Positions 1 to 7,979 of a stretch of 64,000 bases of DNA are shown one piece after another. Each line of letters starts with the position of its first letter. The first letter of the stretch is position 1. This DNA comes from an uncultured Oscillospiraceae bacterium. Its GTDB lineage: Bacteria; Bacillota; Clostridia; Oscillospirales; Oscillospiraceae. The notes beneath the pieces are model-generated. The model did not search any database, was not told where the DNA came from, and saw only the letters and a program-made list of their open reading frames with translations. Location of the stretch: contig CAAFLG010000050.1 of the NCBI GenBank assembly GCA_900763705.1, positions 1-64,000 on the forward strand. Reading direction: 5' to 3'. A program made the translations under genes and the position numbers.

Positions 1-36
1 AAAAACAAAAAATACTCTGTCTAACCGACAGAGTAT
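1..36 (-). terminator. Intrinsic terminator of the S-box leader
   Basis: A perfect 10-bp inverted repeat pairs 12-21 with 27-36 around a five-base loop. Read on the minus strand it is followed by a long T-run (1-12). It lies just downstream of the SAM-I aptamer, so it is the likely expression platform of that riboswitch. The controlled gene lies to the left of the window. Confidence 0.85.
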
Positions 37-69
37 CGCACTTTCTGTTCTTCTTTTTCTCTCTTTTCG

Positions 70-149
70 TTCGTCTTATTTAGCACCTTGCCTCTTCGGG
101 CAGGTTGTCGTGGTGTCATTGGGCCGTTCCCTCAACCACTCTCGATGAA
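70..149 (-). promoter_or_regulatory. SAM-I (S-box) riboswitch aptamer
   Basis: On the minus strand the S-box core is present in order: GAGAGUGGUUGAGGGA, then CGGCCC, AUGACACC, CAACC, a variable P4 hairpin, and AAGGUGCUAAAU. The outer helix P1 can form between 144-149 and 70-75 with one mismatch. A strong promoter precedes it and an intrinsic terminator follows it. Known S-box leaders bind S-adenosylmethionine and shut off methionine or SAM synthesis and uptake genes. The regulated gene is outside the window, so its identity cannot be given. Confidence 0.93.
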
Positions 150-178
150 GTATTCACTTGTGGCTTTCGCCGAATCGT

Positions 179-206
179 ATTCTACCATGTTTGTGCGTTT
201 TGTCAA
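179..206 (-). promoter_or_regulatory. Promoter of the SAM-riboswitch transcript
   Basis: On the minus strand a consensus -35 TTGACA (206-201) is separated by 16 bases from TAGAAT (184-179). It lies about 30 bases upstream of the S-box aptamer and fires leftward out of the window. Confidence 0.75.
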
Positions 207-253
207 GTGACATTTCCCAAAAAACGCCCAAATCGACACAAAATTCGGCGCTC

Positions 254-282
254 TTGCAATTTTTGAAAAAAAGTGCTATATT
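254..282 (+). promoter_or_regulatory. Promoter of the MBOAT-DHHW genes
   Basis: TTGCAA (254-259) and TATATT (277-282) are separated by 17 bases, about 47 bases upstream of the O-acyltransferase start codon. It is divergent from the S-box promoter. Confidence 0.6.
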
Positions 283-328
283 GAGAAAACTTTGCACACA
301 AAATCTATTCGACAGGAGCTCGTTTGCG

Positions 329-1741
329 ATGGTTTTCAGCAGCGTCAGTTTTCTTGTGTTCTTTCTCCCCTGCCTGCTCGTTCTATACTTTCTTGTGCCG
401 CGCCGTTTCCGCGGCGCACGCAATGTGATCCTTCTTGCCTTCAGTCTCGCCTTCTACACCTGCGGCGGGCCAAGGTTTCTGCTGCTCATGCTCCTCTCCA
501 TCGCCATCAACTACTGCTGCGGCCTTCTCGCGGGGCCAAAGCACCGCCCCACCGTCCGGAAGGCAGGCGTGACGCTCGCAGCCGTGCTGGGGCTCGGGCT
601 TCTCGGCTGGTTCAAGTACGCGGGCTTTTTCGGTGAGATGCTCCACGCCCTGATGCCCTTTATCCCCGTGCCGCAGGTCACGCTGCCCATCGGCATCTCA
701 TTTTTTACCTTCCAGGGTCTCAGCTATGTGATCGACGTTTCCCGCGATGACGCCGCCGTGCAGAGAAACCCGCTCAAGCTCGCGCTCTATATTTCCTTTT
801 TCCCCCAGCTTGTCGCCGGCCCCATCGTGCGCTATACCACGGTTGCGGATGAGATCGAGGAGCGGCAGGAATCCGTCTCCGAGTTTTCCGCCGGTGCGGT
901 GCGCTTTCTCTTCGGCCTTGCCAAAAAAATGCTGCTGGCCAATGCCGTCGCGCAGGTCGCCGACGCCGCCTTTTCCGCTGCCGCGCCCTCCGTTCTTTTC
1001 GCGTGGCTCGGCGCCGTCTCCTACACATTTCAAATCTATTTTGACTTTTCCGCCTACTCCGACATGGCCATCGGCCTTGGCCGCATCTTCGGCTTCCACT
1101 TCCTTGAGAACTTCAACTATCCCTATGTTTCCCGCAGCATCACCGAATTCTGGCGGCGCTGGCACATTTCGCTCTCCTCCTGGTTCCGCGACTATGTCTA
1201 TATCCCGCTGGGCGGCAACCGCTGCTCCAAGGCGCGCAACATCCTGAATCTTTTCATCGTCTGGTTCCTCACGGGAATGTGGCACGGCGCGAGTTGGAAC
1301 TTCATCTGCTGGGGACTTTGGTTCTTCGTGCTGCTCATCGGCGAAAAGCTCCTCTGGGGCAAGGCGCTTGAGCGCCTGCCCTCCCCCCTGCGCCACATCT
1401 ATGCGATGCTGCTCGTCATCTTCAGCTGGGTGCTCTTCCGCGCCGATACGCTCTCCGCCGCACTGGCCTATTTCTCCGCCATGTTCGGCAGCAGCGGCGT
1501 CTTCTGCGGCAGTCTCGCCGTCTACTATGCGCGCGAGTTCTGGCCGGAGCTTCTTTGCTGCTGCGTGGCCGCGCTGCCGGTCAAAACGTTTCTTGAAGCG
1601 TCGCTTGAAAAGCGCGCCAGCCGCCTCTCCCGCGCGGTGCTCATCGCGGGGCCGAAGTTCGCCTCGCTCACGCTTCTGGCACTCTCCTACTGCAAGCTCG
1701 TCACAGGCTCTTTTAATCCCTTCATCTATTTTCGATTCTAA
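329..1741 (+). CDS. MBOAT family membrane-bound O-acyltransferase (AlgI-like)
   Basis: This 470-residue polytopic protein belongs to the MBOAT/AlgI family, which moves acetyl groups across the membrane onto extracytoplasmic glycans. Family hallmarks are clear: TLPIGISFFTFQ near residue 117, YFDFSAYSDMAIG, FWRRWHISLSSWFRDYVYIPLGG, and the active-site histidine segment GMWHGASWNF. The ATG at 329 is chosen over an in-frame start at 158 because AGGAG (313-317) sits at good spacing, the promoter lies downstream of 158, and the protein then begins directly with its first membrane segment. The next gene, 18 bases away, encodes a DHHW/AlgX-like partner, the usual companion of AlgI-type acyltransferases. 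The acceptor polymer is not evident here. Confidence 0.93.
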   Translation: MVFSSVSFLVFFLPCLLVLYFLVPRRFRGARNVILLAFSLAFYTCGGPRFLLLMLLSIAINYCCGLLAGPKHRPTVRKAGVTLAAVLGLGLLGWFKYAGFFGEMLHALMPFIPVPQVTLPIGISFFTFQGLSYVIDVSRDDAAVQRNPLKLALYISFFPQLVAGPIVRYTTVADEIEERQESVSEFSAGAVRFLFGLAKKMLLANAVAQVADAAFSAAAPSVLFAWLGAVSYTFQIYFDFSAYSDMAIGLGRIFGFHFLENFNYPYVSRSITEFWRRWHISLSSWFRDYVYIPLGGNRCSKARNILNLFIVWFLTGMWHGASWNFICWGLWFFVLLIGEKLLWGKALERLPSPLRHIYAMLLVIFSWVLFRADTLSAALAYFSAMFGSSGVFCGSLAVYYAREFWPELLCCCVAALPVKTFLEASLEKRASRLSRAVLIAGPKFASLTLLALSYCKLVTGSFNPFIYFRF

Positions 1742-1759
1742 CGACAGGAGGCGCATTGC

Positions 1760-2947
1760 ATGAAACGCATCTGCGAGTGGGCAATGGTCCTGCTCTTTTC
1801 CGCATCGCTCCTCATTCTCATGGCCGCGACCATCCTGCTGCCGAAGGAGCGCTATTCCTACTACGAAAACCGCAACCTCTCCGACATTCCCGTGCTCAGC
1901 GCCGAAACCGTCCTCAGCGGTCAGATCTTCGACGATCTGGAGACCATGTTCTGCGATTACGCCGCCTGGCGCACGGGCGCGCTCAAGGCGATGACCTGGT
2001 GCGATCTGAACCTTTTTCACCGCCCCGTGGTGAACGATACCGTCGTCACGGACGAGGTGCTGCTCGAGCAGCTCTACACCATGCCCGACAGCGCCGAGGA
2101 TATCGTGCGCAAAGCTGAAGACGTGGCGGCGGACAACGCCGCGCTGCGCGATCAGATCGAGTCCTACGGCGGGTGCTACTGCTATCTCGCCGTTCCCTGC
2201 CAGTACGCTTACTACGAGGATAAGTACCCCTCTTATCTTGAAAACCGCGCCGCCTACACCGCCGCCGAACTTGCGGCGCTCAGCGCCGCCATGGAAGAGC
2301 ACGGCGTGACCTATGTCGACATGGGCAGCATCTTCGATGCAAAGGGCCATCTGCCGGAGTTCAGCTCCACCGTGGACAACCACTACGGTCTCCCCGGCGC
2401 TTACGAGACCTACCACGCCGCCGTGCAGGCGCTACACAGCGCCTACGGCCTTGCGCTGCCTTTCCCCGAAGAGGGAACGGACGTTGATTTCACGGCGCTG
2501 CCCAACCCCTACATGGGCTCGCGCACGCGCAAGCTCATGGGACTTCGCGGCAACGATGAACATCTGCTCACCGCCGTATTCCGCGAGGATATCCCCTTCA
2601 CCCGCTTTGATAACGGCGGAGAGGCGGCGCCCTCCGTCTATGCGCTCCCGGCCACGGACAGCGAACCTGTGACCTACGGGCTCTACATGGGCGGCGACAT
2701 CGCCGAGACCGTCATCCGCACGGACCGGCCCGCGCTTCCGAGCGTTCTCATCTTCGGCGACAGCTTCACCAACCCCGTTGAATGTCTCGCTTACTACAGC
2801 TTCAATGAGCTTCGCTCCATCGACCTGCGCCACTACACGGCGCAGAGCCTGCGCAACTACATCGACGCCTACCGCCCCGATGTGGTGCTTTGCGTCCGAG
2901 ACTATCAGAGCCTGCTTTCGCGCGAGTACAACGGCAACCTCTCCTGA
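1760..2947 (+). CDS. DHHW / AlgX-AlgJ-like SGNH acetyltransferase
   Basis: The 395-residue protein has an N-terminal membrane anchor or uncleaved signal (residues about 8-28) and an extracytoplasmic SGNH-type domain. The candidate catalytic set is Asp206 and His208 in the DNHYG segment, the DHHW-type signature, and Ser335 in FGDSFTN. AlgX/AlgJ-type proteins take acetyl groups delivered by an MBOAT partner and place them on a polysaccharide outside the membrane. The immediately preceding gene is such an MBOAT. An SD (ACAGGAGG) lies nine bases before the ATG. The substrate is unknown; cell-wall glycan or a secreted polymer are equally possible. Confidence 0.85.
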   Translation: MKRICEWAMVLLFSASLLILMAATILLPKERYSYYENRNLSDIPVLSAETVLSGQIFDDLETMFCDYAAWRTGALKAMTWCDLNLFHRPVVNDTVVTDEVLLEQLYTMPDSAEDIVRKAEDVAADNAALRDQIESYGGCYCYLAVPCQYAYYEDKYPSYLENRAAYTAAELAALSAAMEEHGVTYVDMGSIFDAKGHLPEFSSTVDNHYGLPGAYETYHAAVQALHSAYGLALPFPEEGTDVDFTALPNPYMGSRTRKLMGLRGNDEHLLTAVFREDIPFTRFDNGGEAAPSVYALPATDSEPVTYGLYMGGDIAETVIRTDRPALPSVLIFGDSFTNPVECLAYYSFNELRSIDLRHYTAQSLRNYIDAYRPDVVLCVRDYQSLLSREYNGNLS

Positions 2948-2985
2948 TCCTCACCACCCCTCCGGCTGAAAGGAGTCCGACCGCC

Positions 2986-4317
2986 TTGACCGTCTCTCTT
3001 TCCGATCATTTCACCTATCAAAAGCTGCTGCGCTTTGTCGCGCCCAGCATTTTCATGATGATCATCACCTCGATCTACAGCATCGTCGATGGGTTTTTCG
3101 TTTCGAACTTCGTCGGCAAAAATCCCTTCGCCGCGTTGAATCTCATCTTCCCCGTCATCATGGCGCTCGCCGCCTTCGGCTTTATGATCGGCACGGGCGG
3201 CAGCGCGCTCATCGCCAAAAAGCTCGGCGAGGGCAAGCAAAAAGAGGCGAATGAGATCTTCTCCATGCTCGTCGTGGCGCTCGCGGTGGGCGGCGCGGCG
3301 CTGAGCGGCGTGTGCCTCCTTTTTCTTCGGCCCATCTCCTACGCCGTCGGCGCGACCGATCTCACGATCGACGACTGTGTGCTCTACGGGCGCGTGCTGC
3401 TCGCGTCTCTTCCCTTTTTCATGCTGCAAAACAGCTTTCAGAGCTTTCTTGCCACGGCGGAAAAGCCGCACTTCGGCCTGCGGGTGACGGTTTTCGCGGG
3501 GCTTACGAACATGGCGCTCGACTTTCTGCTCGTCTACGTCTTCCCTCTGGGACTTCTCGGCGCGGCGCTCGCAACGGCTTTTTCCCAGCTTGTCGGCGCG
3601 CTCATCCCTCTCGTCTATTTCCTGCGAGCGAACGATTCGCCGCTTCGCCTGACGCGCCCGCGCTTTGACCTGCGCGCGCTCGCGCGCGCCTGCGGCAACG
3701 GCTCGAGTGAGATGGTCAGCAACCTCTCCACCTCGCTCGTGGGCGTTCTCTACAACATCCGCCTCATGGCCATCGCGCAGGAAAACGGCGTCAGCGCTTA
3801 TGGCGTTCTCATGTACGTCAGCTTCATCTTCATGGCCTTCTTTTTTGGCTACTCCATCGCCGTCACGCCCGTTGTCGGCTATCACTACGGCGCACAGAAC
3901 CACTTTGAGCTCAAGAGTCTTCTCAAAAAGAGTCTGACCGTCACGCTTCTCTCGAGCCTTGTTATGACCGCCTCCGCCATTCTGCTTGCCCGGCCCATCG
4001 CCCACGTTTTCGTCGGCTACGACACAGAACTCCGCGACATGACGGAAGGTGCCCTGCGCATCTACTCCCTCTCGTTCCTCGTCTGCGGCTTCAACATCTT
4101 CGGCTCAGCGTTTTTCACAGGGCTCAACAACGGCGCTGCCAGCGCGCTCATCTCGTTTTTGCGCACGCTCGTCATTCAGGTCTCCGCCGTGCTGCTCCTG
4201 CCAAGGCTGCTCGGGATCGATGGCATCTGGCTTGCCATCACCGTTGCCGAAACGCTCACGCTGCTTGTCACTGCCGCGCTCTTCCTCGCGGGGCGCAGAA
4301 AGTATCACTACGTCTGA
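2986..4317 (+). CDS. MATE family efflux transporter (MepA-like)
   Basis: The 443-residue protein has about twelve hydrophobic segments in the two-lobed MATE pattern. It opens with an LLRFVAPSIFMMIITSIYSIVDGFFVS segment broken by Asp, and the second lobe carries a repeat of the same motif around residue 240. MATE proteins expel drugs or metabolites using Na+ or H+ gradients. I use the TTG at 2986 because AAAGGAG (2969-2975) is ideally placed; the in-frame ATG at 2890 lies inside the DHHW gene and has no SD. It may be co-transcribed with the acyltransferase pair. The substrate cannot be told from the sequence; a role as a glycan precursor flippase is possible but unsupported. Confidence 0.9.
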   Translation: MTVSLSDHFTYQKLLRFVAPSIFMMIITSIYSIVDGFFVSNFVGKNPFAALNLIFPVIMALAAFGFMIGTGGSALIAKKLGEGKQKEANEIFSMLVVALAVGGAALSGVCLLFLRPISYAVGATDLTIDDCVLYGRVLLASLPFFMLQNSFQSFLATAEKPHFGLRVTVFAGLTNMALDFLLVYVFPLGLLGAALATAFSQLVGALIPLVYFLRANDSPLRLTRPRFDLRALARACGNGSSEMVSNLSTSLVGVLYNIRLMAIAQENGVSAYGVLMYVSFIFMAFFFGYSIAVTPVVGYHYGAQNHFELKSLLKKSLTVTLLSSLVMTASAILLARPIAHVFVGYDTELRDMTEGALRIYSLSFLVCGFNIFGSAFFTGLNNGAASALISFLRTLVIQVSAVLLLPRLLGIDGIWLAITVAETLTLLVTAALFLAGRRKYHYV

Positions 4318-4424
4318 CGGTTTTTCATGCGTAATACCGGAAGCGGTGGACTTCCTCGCGCTCTTCTGATAGAATTTATTTAGAGACAGCGTGAGATAAA
4401 TCGAGATCTGATGGAGCATTAGAA

Positions 4425-4868
4425 GTGGAAATCAGAAAAGTAAATGAAAATAAAAAGCAATTCCTCACACTTCTGCTGTTGGCAGACGAGCAGGAAGATA
4501 TGGTCGACCGCTATCTCGAAAAAGGCACAATGTACGTTCTTGACGACTGCGGTGTGAAGGCAGAATGTGTTGTCACAGATGAAGGTGACGGAATCCTTGA
4601 AATCAAGAATATTGCAGTTGATCCGAGGCATCACGGAATGGGATATGGCAAAGCACTGATTGATTTTCTTGCCAGTAAATATGCAGATGAATATTCTGTT
4701 TTGCAGGTTGGAACAGGGGACAGTCCATTGACGATACCCTTTTATGAAAAATGCGGATTTATCCGTTCTCACAAGGTTCAGAATTTTTTTACCGACAATT
4801 ATGACCACCCCATTTATGAGGGCGGCGTACAGCTAATAGATATGATATATTTACAAAGGCATATATAA
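4425..4868 (+). CDS. GNAT family N-acetyltransferase
   Basis: This 147-residue protein has the GNAT core: a strand ending EIKNIAVDP, then the acetyl-CoA pyrophosphate loop RHHGMGYGKAL (Q/RxxGxG/A type), and the C-terminal PFYEKCGF motif. GNAT enzymes transfer acetyl from acetyl-CoA to an amine; the acceptor is unknown. The start is GTG at 4425 with GGAG (4413-4416) eight bases upstream. The gene is visibly richer in A and T, with many A/T-ending codons, than every neighbour, and it stands alone between a MATE gene and a terminator. That suggests recent acquisition. Confidence 0.9.
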   Translation: MEIRKVNENKKQFLTLLLLADEQEDMVDRYLEKGTMYVLDDCGVKAECVVTDEGDGILEIKNIAVDPRHHGMGYGKALIDFLASKYADEYSVLQVGTGDSPLTIPFYEKCGFIRSHKVQNFFTDNYDHPIYEGGVQLIDMIYLQRHI

Positions 4869-4897
4869 ATTTCGGCTCGCCAACCTGAAAACACCCT

Positions 4898-4943
4898 ACC
4901 CGCGCCTCCGTATGCCGCAACCATACGGAGACGCGGCTGTTTT
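4898..4943 (+). terminator. Intrinsic terminator after the GNAT gene
   Basis: A 15-bp hairpin with one mismatch pairs 4898-4912 with 4920-4934 and is followed by CTGTTTTTT. Confidence 0.8.
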
Positions 4944-5000
4944 TTACCGGCAGGCCCGCGTGCAAGACACATTTTTAGTCATATTTTATCCGTTTTCCTC

Positions 5001-5028
5001 TTGACATCTCATATTGTTGTGATATGAT
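5001..5028 (+). promoter_or_regulatory. Promoter of the SPFH operon
   Basis: A consensus TTGACA (5001-5006) is separated by 16 bases from TATGAT (5023-5028). The SPFH gene starts 30 bases further on. Confidence 0.8.
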
Positions 5029-5057
5029 TTTGATATCAAACTTCGGAGGTGCTTTCT

Positions 5058-6071
5058 ATGGAAGAAAAGATCATCACCGGTCACAAAAACGGTATGCTCG
5101 TGCTGCTGCTCGAACTCGTCCTCTACATCGCCGCGGTCGTTTTCCTGATCGTCGGCATCAACGCGGGCTTTCTGCCCCTCGTCGTCCTGTGCGTCATCGT
5201 GCTGTCGCTCGGCTGGATCCCGCTGTGCGGACTGCGCGTCTTAAAGCCGCAGGAGGCGCTCGTGCTCACGCTCTTCGGCAAGTACATCGGCACGCTCAAG
5301 GGTGAGGGCTTCTACTGCGTCAATCCCTTCTGCACATCCTTCAACCCCGCCGCCAAGACGAAGCTCAACCAGTCCGGCGACGTGGACGACGGCCGCAAGA
5401 GCGCCAATCTTCTTGCCGCCATGCAGGCCTCGTCCACCACGGTCGAGGTGGGCGGCAATAAGAAAATTTCCCTCAAGATCATGACGCTCAACAACGCCCG
5501 CCAGAAGATCAACGACTGCCTGGGTAACCCCGTGGAGATCGGTATCGCCGTGATGTGGCGCGTGACCGACACCGCCAAGGCGGTTTTCAACGTGGACAAC
5601 TACAAGGAATACCTTTCCCTCCAGTGCGACGCGGCGCTGCGCAACATCGTGCGCATCTACCCCTATGACGTCGCCCCCGGCATCGACACCACCGGCGACG
5701 GTCACGCCGACGAGGGGAGCCTGCGCGGGTCGAGCGAGGTCGTCGCCGCGCGCATCCGCGACGAGATCCAGTCCAAGGTCGCCGACGCGGGCCTCGAGAT
5801 CATCGAAGCGCGCATCACCTACCTTGCCTACGCGCCCGAGATCGCGGCCGTCATGCTCCAGCGTCAGCAGGCCAGCGCCATCATCGACGCACGCAAGATG
5901 ATCGTCGACGGCGCGGTCGGCATGGTCGAAATGGCGCTTGAGCGCCTTGCGAAAAATGGCACGGTGCAGCTTGACGAGGAGCGCAAGGCGGCGATGGTCT
6001 CGAACCTGCTCGTCGTGCTCTGCGGCAACCGCGACGCGCAGCCCGTTGTCAACTCCGGAAGCCTCTATTAA
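5058..6071 (+). CDS. SPFH-domain membrane protein (stomatin/flotillin-like)
   Basis: The 337-residue protein starts with two hydrophobic segments (about residues 13-34 and 37-58). The SPFH domain follows, opening LKPQEALVLTLFGKYIG and continuing through the typical RDEIQSKVADAGLEIIEARITYLAYAPEIAAVMLQRQQASAIIDAR segment near residues 235-280. SPFH proteins form large membrane-anchored oligomeric cages; bacterial ones organise membrane microdomains or regulate proteases. The ATG at 5058 is chosen over the GTG at 5049 because CGGAGG (5044-5049) is its SD. The next gene, nine bases downstream, encodes a small RHH-like protein, and the promoter here would serve both. Confidence 0.9.
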   Translation: MEEKIITGHKNGMLVLLLELVLYIAAVVFLIVGINAGFLPLVVLCVIVLSLGWIPLCGLRVLKPQEALVLTLFGKYIGTLKGEGFYCVNPFCTSFNPAAKTKLNQSGDVDDGRKSANLLAAMQASSTTVEVGGNKKISLKIMTLNNARQKINDCLGNPVEIGIAVMWRVTDTAKAVFNVDNYKEYLSLQCDAALRNIVRIYPYDVAPGIDTTGDGHADEGSLRGSSEVVAARIRDEIQSKVADAGLEIIEARITYLAYAPEIAAVMLQRQQASAIIDARKMIVDGAVGMVEMALERLAKNGTVQLDEERKAAMVSNLLVVLCGNRDAQPVVNSGSLY

Positions 6072-6080
6072 AGGGCCGCC

Positions 6081-6284
6081 ATGAACGACAACGCCAAAAA
6101 GCAGGTCCCCCTGCGCCTTTCGCCCAAGCTCTACGCCGCCATCGCCGCCTGGGCGGAGGACGACTTCCGCTCCGTCAACGGACAGATCGAGTACCTGCTC
6201 ACCGAATGTGTGCGCCAGCGGAAAAAGAATGGCAAGTATGTCGGCGAGGAGATCGACGTGCCGCCCGAGCTCGACATCAAGTAA
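6081..6284 (+). CDS. Small Arc/ribbon-helix-helix-like protein, SPFH partner
   Basis: The 67-residue protein has the beta-strand PLRLSPKLYAAIAAWAEDDFRSVNGQIEYLL, which matches the strand-helix-helix core of Arc/MetJ-type DNA-binding proteins (basic residues in the strand, then an RSVNGQIEYLL second helix). A basic linker and an acidic C-terminus follow. It begins nine bases after the SPFH stop, so it is very likely co-transcribed. It could autoregulate the pair or use the fold for protein contact; the sequence does not decide. Confidence 0.75.
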   Translation: MNDNAKKQVPLRLSPKLYAAIAAWAEDDFRSVNGQIEYLLTECVRQRKKNGKYVGEEIDVPPELDIK

Positions 6285-6296
6285 AGATCGCGTTCA

Positions 6297-6334
6297 GAAA
6301 ATGCGGAAAGAACTCGTTTCTTTCCGCATTTTTA
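6297..6334 (+). terminator. Intrinsic terminator after the SPFH-RHH pair
   Basis: A 12-bp stem (6299-6310 with 6320-6331) has a nine-base loop and runs into TTTTT. Confidence 0.8.
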
Positions 6335-6458
6335 CGCTTCATTCCGTTTTGTTATGGCCATTTGTTCAAAGTTTATTGATGACTTTTCCCTCGCTTTGTG
6401 TCATAATGTTTGAAACTATTGGATTCGATTATTTGTGAACTAAGTGAGGTATTCCGTC

Positions 6459-7337
6459 TTGAACAAGCTCAACCGCGCGATCGACCGCTTCTGTATCCTG
6501 CACCCGAATTTCGGTGTCCCGAACCTGATGCTCTATGTTGTCATCGGCAACATCGTCTTCGGGCTTTTGTCCAACTTCTCCTCCGGCAATATGCTGAGCC
6601 TTTTTGCTTACTCGCTCGACGGACTGATGCACGGTCAGGTCTGGCGGCTCGTCACCTTCGTCCTCATTCCCGAGAGCACCAGCCCCTTCTACCTTCTCAT
6701 CACCTGCTACTTCTACTACTGGATCGGCTCGACGCTCGAGCGGCAGTGGGGCACGGCGAAATTCACGACCTACTATCTGAGCGGTATGCTGCTCACCGTC
6801 CTCGGCGCGAGCGTCGTCAGCCTCATCACGGGCTACAACATCCCCGTCTACGGCGCAAGCTACGTCAACTTCGCCATGTTCATGGCCTTCGCGCTGCTCT
6901 ATCCCGATACGCGCGTGCTGTTCATGTTCTTCATTCCCATCCGCATCAAGTGGATCGCCTATCTCGACGTATTTTACTTCTTCTTTGATATTTTCCGCTA
7001 CATCTCCGCCGGCGTGTGGTACTTCTCCATCCTGCCGGTCGTGGCGCTTCTGAACTTTGTCATCTTCTTCTGGCCCGAGCTTGAAAACTTCTTCAAGCTG
7101 GAGCGCCACCAGAGCCGGCAGGCCTCGCACTTCCACAACACCGTGCACGCCCAGCAGCGCCAGGAGCAGTACCAGCAGCAGACGCAGGGCTTCCGCCATA
7201 AGTGCGCCGTGTGCGGCCGCACGGATGTGACGAACCCCGAGCTGCAGTTCCGCTATTGCAGCAAGTGCGCGGGCTACCACTGCTTCTGCTCGGATCACAT
7301 CTTCAATCACGTTCACTTTACGGACGAACAGCCATAA
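6459..7337 (+). CDS. Rhomboid-fold membrane protein with C-terminal zinc ribbon; protease residues missing
   Basis: The 292-residue protein has six hydrophobic segments and rhomboid landmarks: GQVWRLVTFVLIP (L1 loop, residues 59-71), a TM2-like segment ending GSTLERQWGTAKF, and YGAS (131-134) at the place of the catalytic GxSG. The oxyanion HxxxN of TM2 is absent (the stretch reads FYLLITC), and I find no histidine where TM6 should supply the general base. It may therefore be an inactive, derlin- or iRhom-like rhomboid. Residues 249-280 form a Cys/His cluster (C249, C252, C267, C270, C275, C277, H280) typical of a zinc ribbon. TTG at 6459 is preferred over GTG at 6444 because AAGTGAGGT (6442-6450) fits as its SD. 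Confidence 0.8.
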   Translation: MNKLNRAIDRFCILHPNFGVPNLMLYVVIGNIVFGLLSNFSSGNMLSLFAYSLDGLMHGQVWRLVTFVLIPESTSPFYLLITCYFYYWIGSTLERQWGTAKFTTYYLSGMLLTVLGASVVSLITGYNIPVYGASYVNFAMFMAFALLYPDTRVLFMFFIPIRIKWIAYLDVFYFFFDIFRYISAGVWYFSILPVVALLNFVIFFWPELENFFKLERHQSRQASHFHNTVHAQQRQEQYQQQTQGFRHKCAVCGRTDVTNPELQFRYCSKCAGYHCFCSDHIFNHVHFTDEQP

Positions 7338-7360
7338 GTCAAAGGGAGGGAACACTTTTT

Positions 7361-7924
7361 ATGGCGTATACCAAGGACCAGGCGTGGGAGCTTCTCACGC
7401 GCTACAACAAAGGCGAGTTCCACTTAAAGCACGCAAACACCGTTGCCGACGTCATGCGCTGGTACGCGCAGCAGCTCGGCTACGGCGACGAGGCGGATTT
7501 CTGGGAGATCGTCGGGCTTCTGCACGACCTTGACTTTGAGATGTACCCCGACGAGCACTGCATCAAGTCGCAGCAGCTCATGCGCGAAGCAGGGCTTGAC
7601 GAGCGCCTCATCCGCGCCACCGCGAGCCACGGCTACGGCCTCCATTTCGATGGCCTTCCCGAGCCGCAGCACGAGATGGAGAAGGTCCTCTTCGCAACTG
7701 ACGAGCTCACCGGGCTCATCGGCGCGGCCGCGCTCATGCGCCCGAGCAAGAGCGTCAGCGACCTCGAAGTGAAATCCGTCAAGAAGAAATACAAGGATAA
7801 GAAATTTGCCGCCGGCTGCTCGCGCGAGGTCATCGAGCGCGGCGCAGAAATGCTTGGCTGGGATCTTGACACGCTCATCGAGCGGACGATCCTCGCCATG
7901 CGCGCAAGCAGTCACGTCGACTGA
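7361..7924 (+). CDS. HD-domain phosphohydrolase
   Basis: The 187-residue protein has the HD-superfamily metal site: His24, the paired His55-Asp56 in LLHDLDFE, and Asp114 in ATDELTG. Such single-domain HD proteins are usually phosphohydrolases of nucleotides or related compounds, but the substrate is not readable. GGGAGG (7345-7350) serves the ATG at 7361, which lies 23 bases after the rhomboid gene, so the two are probably co-transcribed. An earlier in-frame start inside the rhomboid gene is not needed. Confidence 0.85.
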   Translation: MAYTKDQAWELLTRYNKGEFHLKHANTVADVMRWYAQQLGYGDEADFWEIVGLLHDLDFEMYPDEHCIKSQQLMREAGLDERLIRATASHGYGLHFDGLPEPQHEMEKVLFATDELTGLIGAAALMRPSKSVSDLEVKSVKKKYKDKKFAAGCSREVIERGAEMLGWDLDTLIERTILAMRASSHVD

Positions 7925-7979
7925 TCCCCCACATCATTTTTTACGGTCAACTATAACCTGCGGAAAGGAAGGTGCTTCC

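Noticed and set aside
698..2416. 572-residue minus-strand frame opposite the MBOAT and DHHW genes
   Set aside because: It spans two real genes on the other strand, lacks an SD and has biased low-complexity composition.
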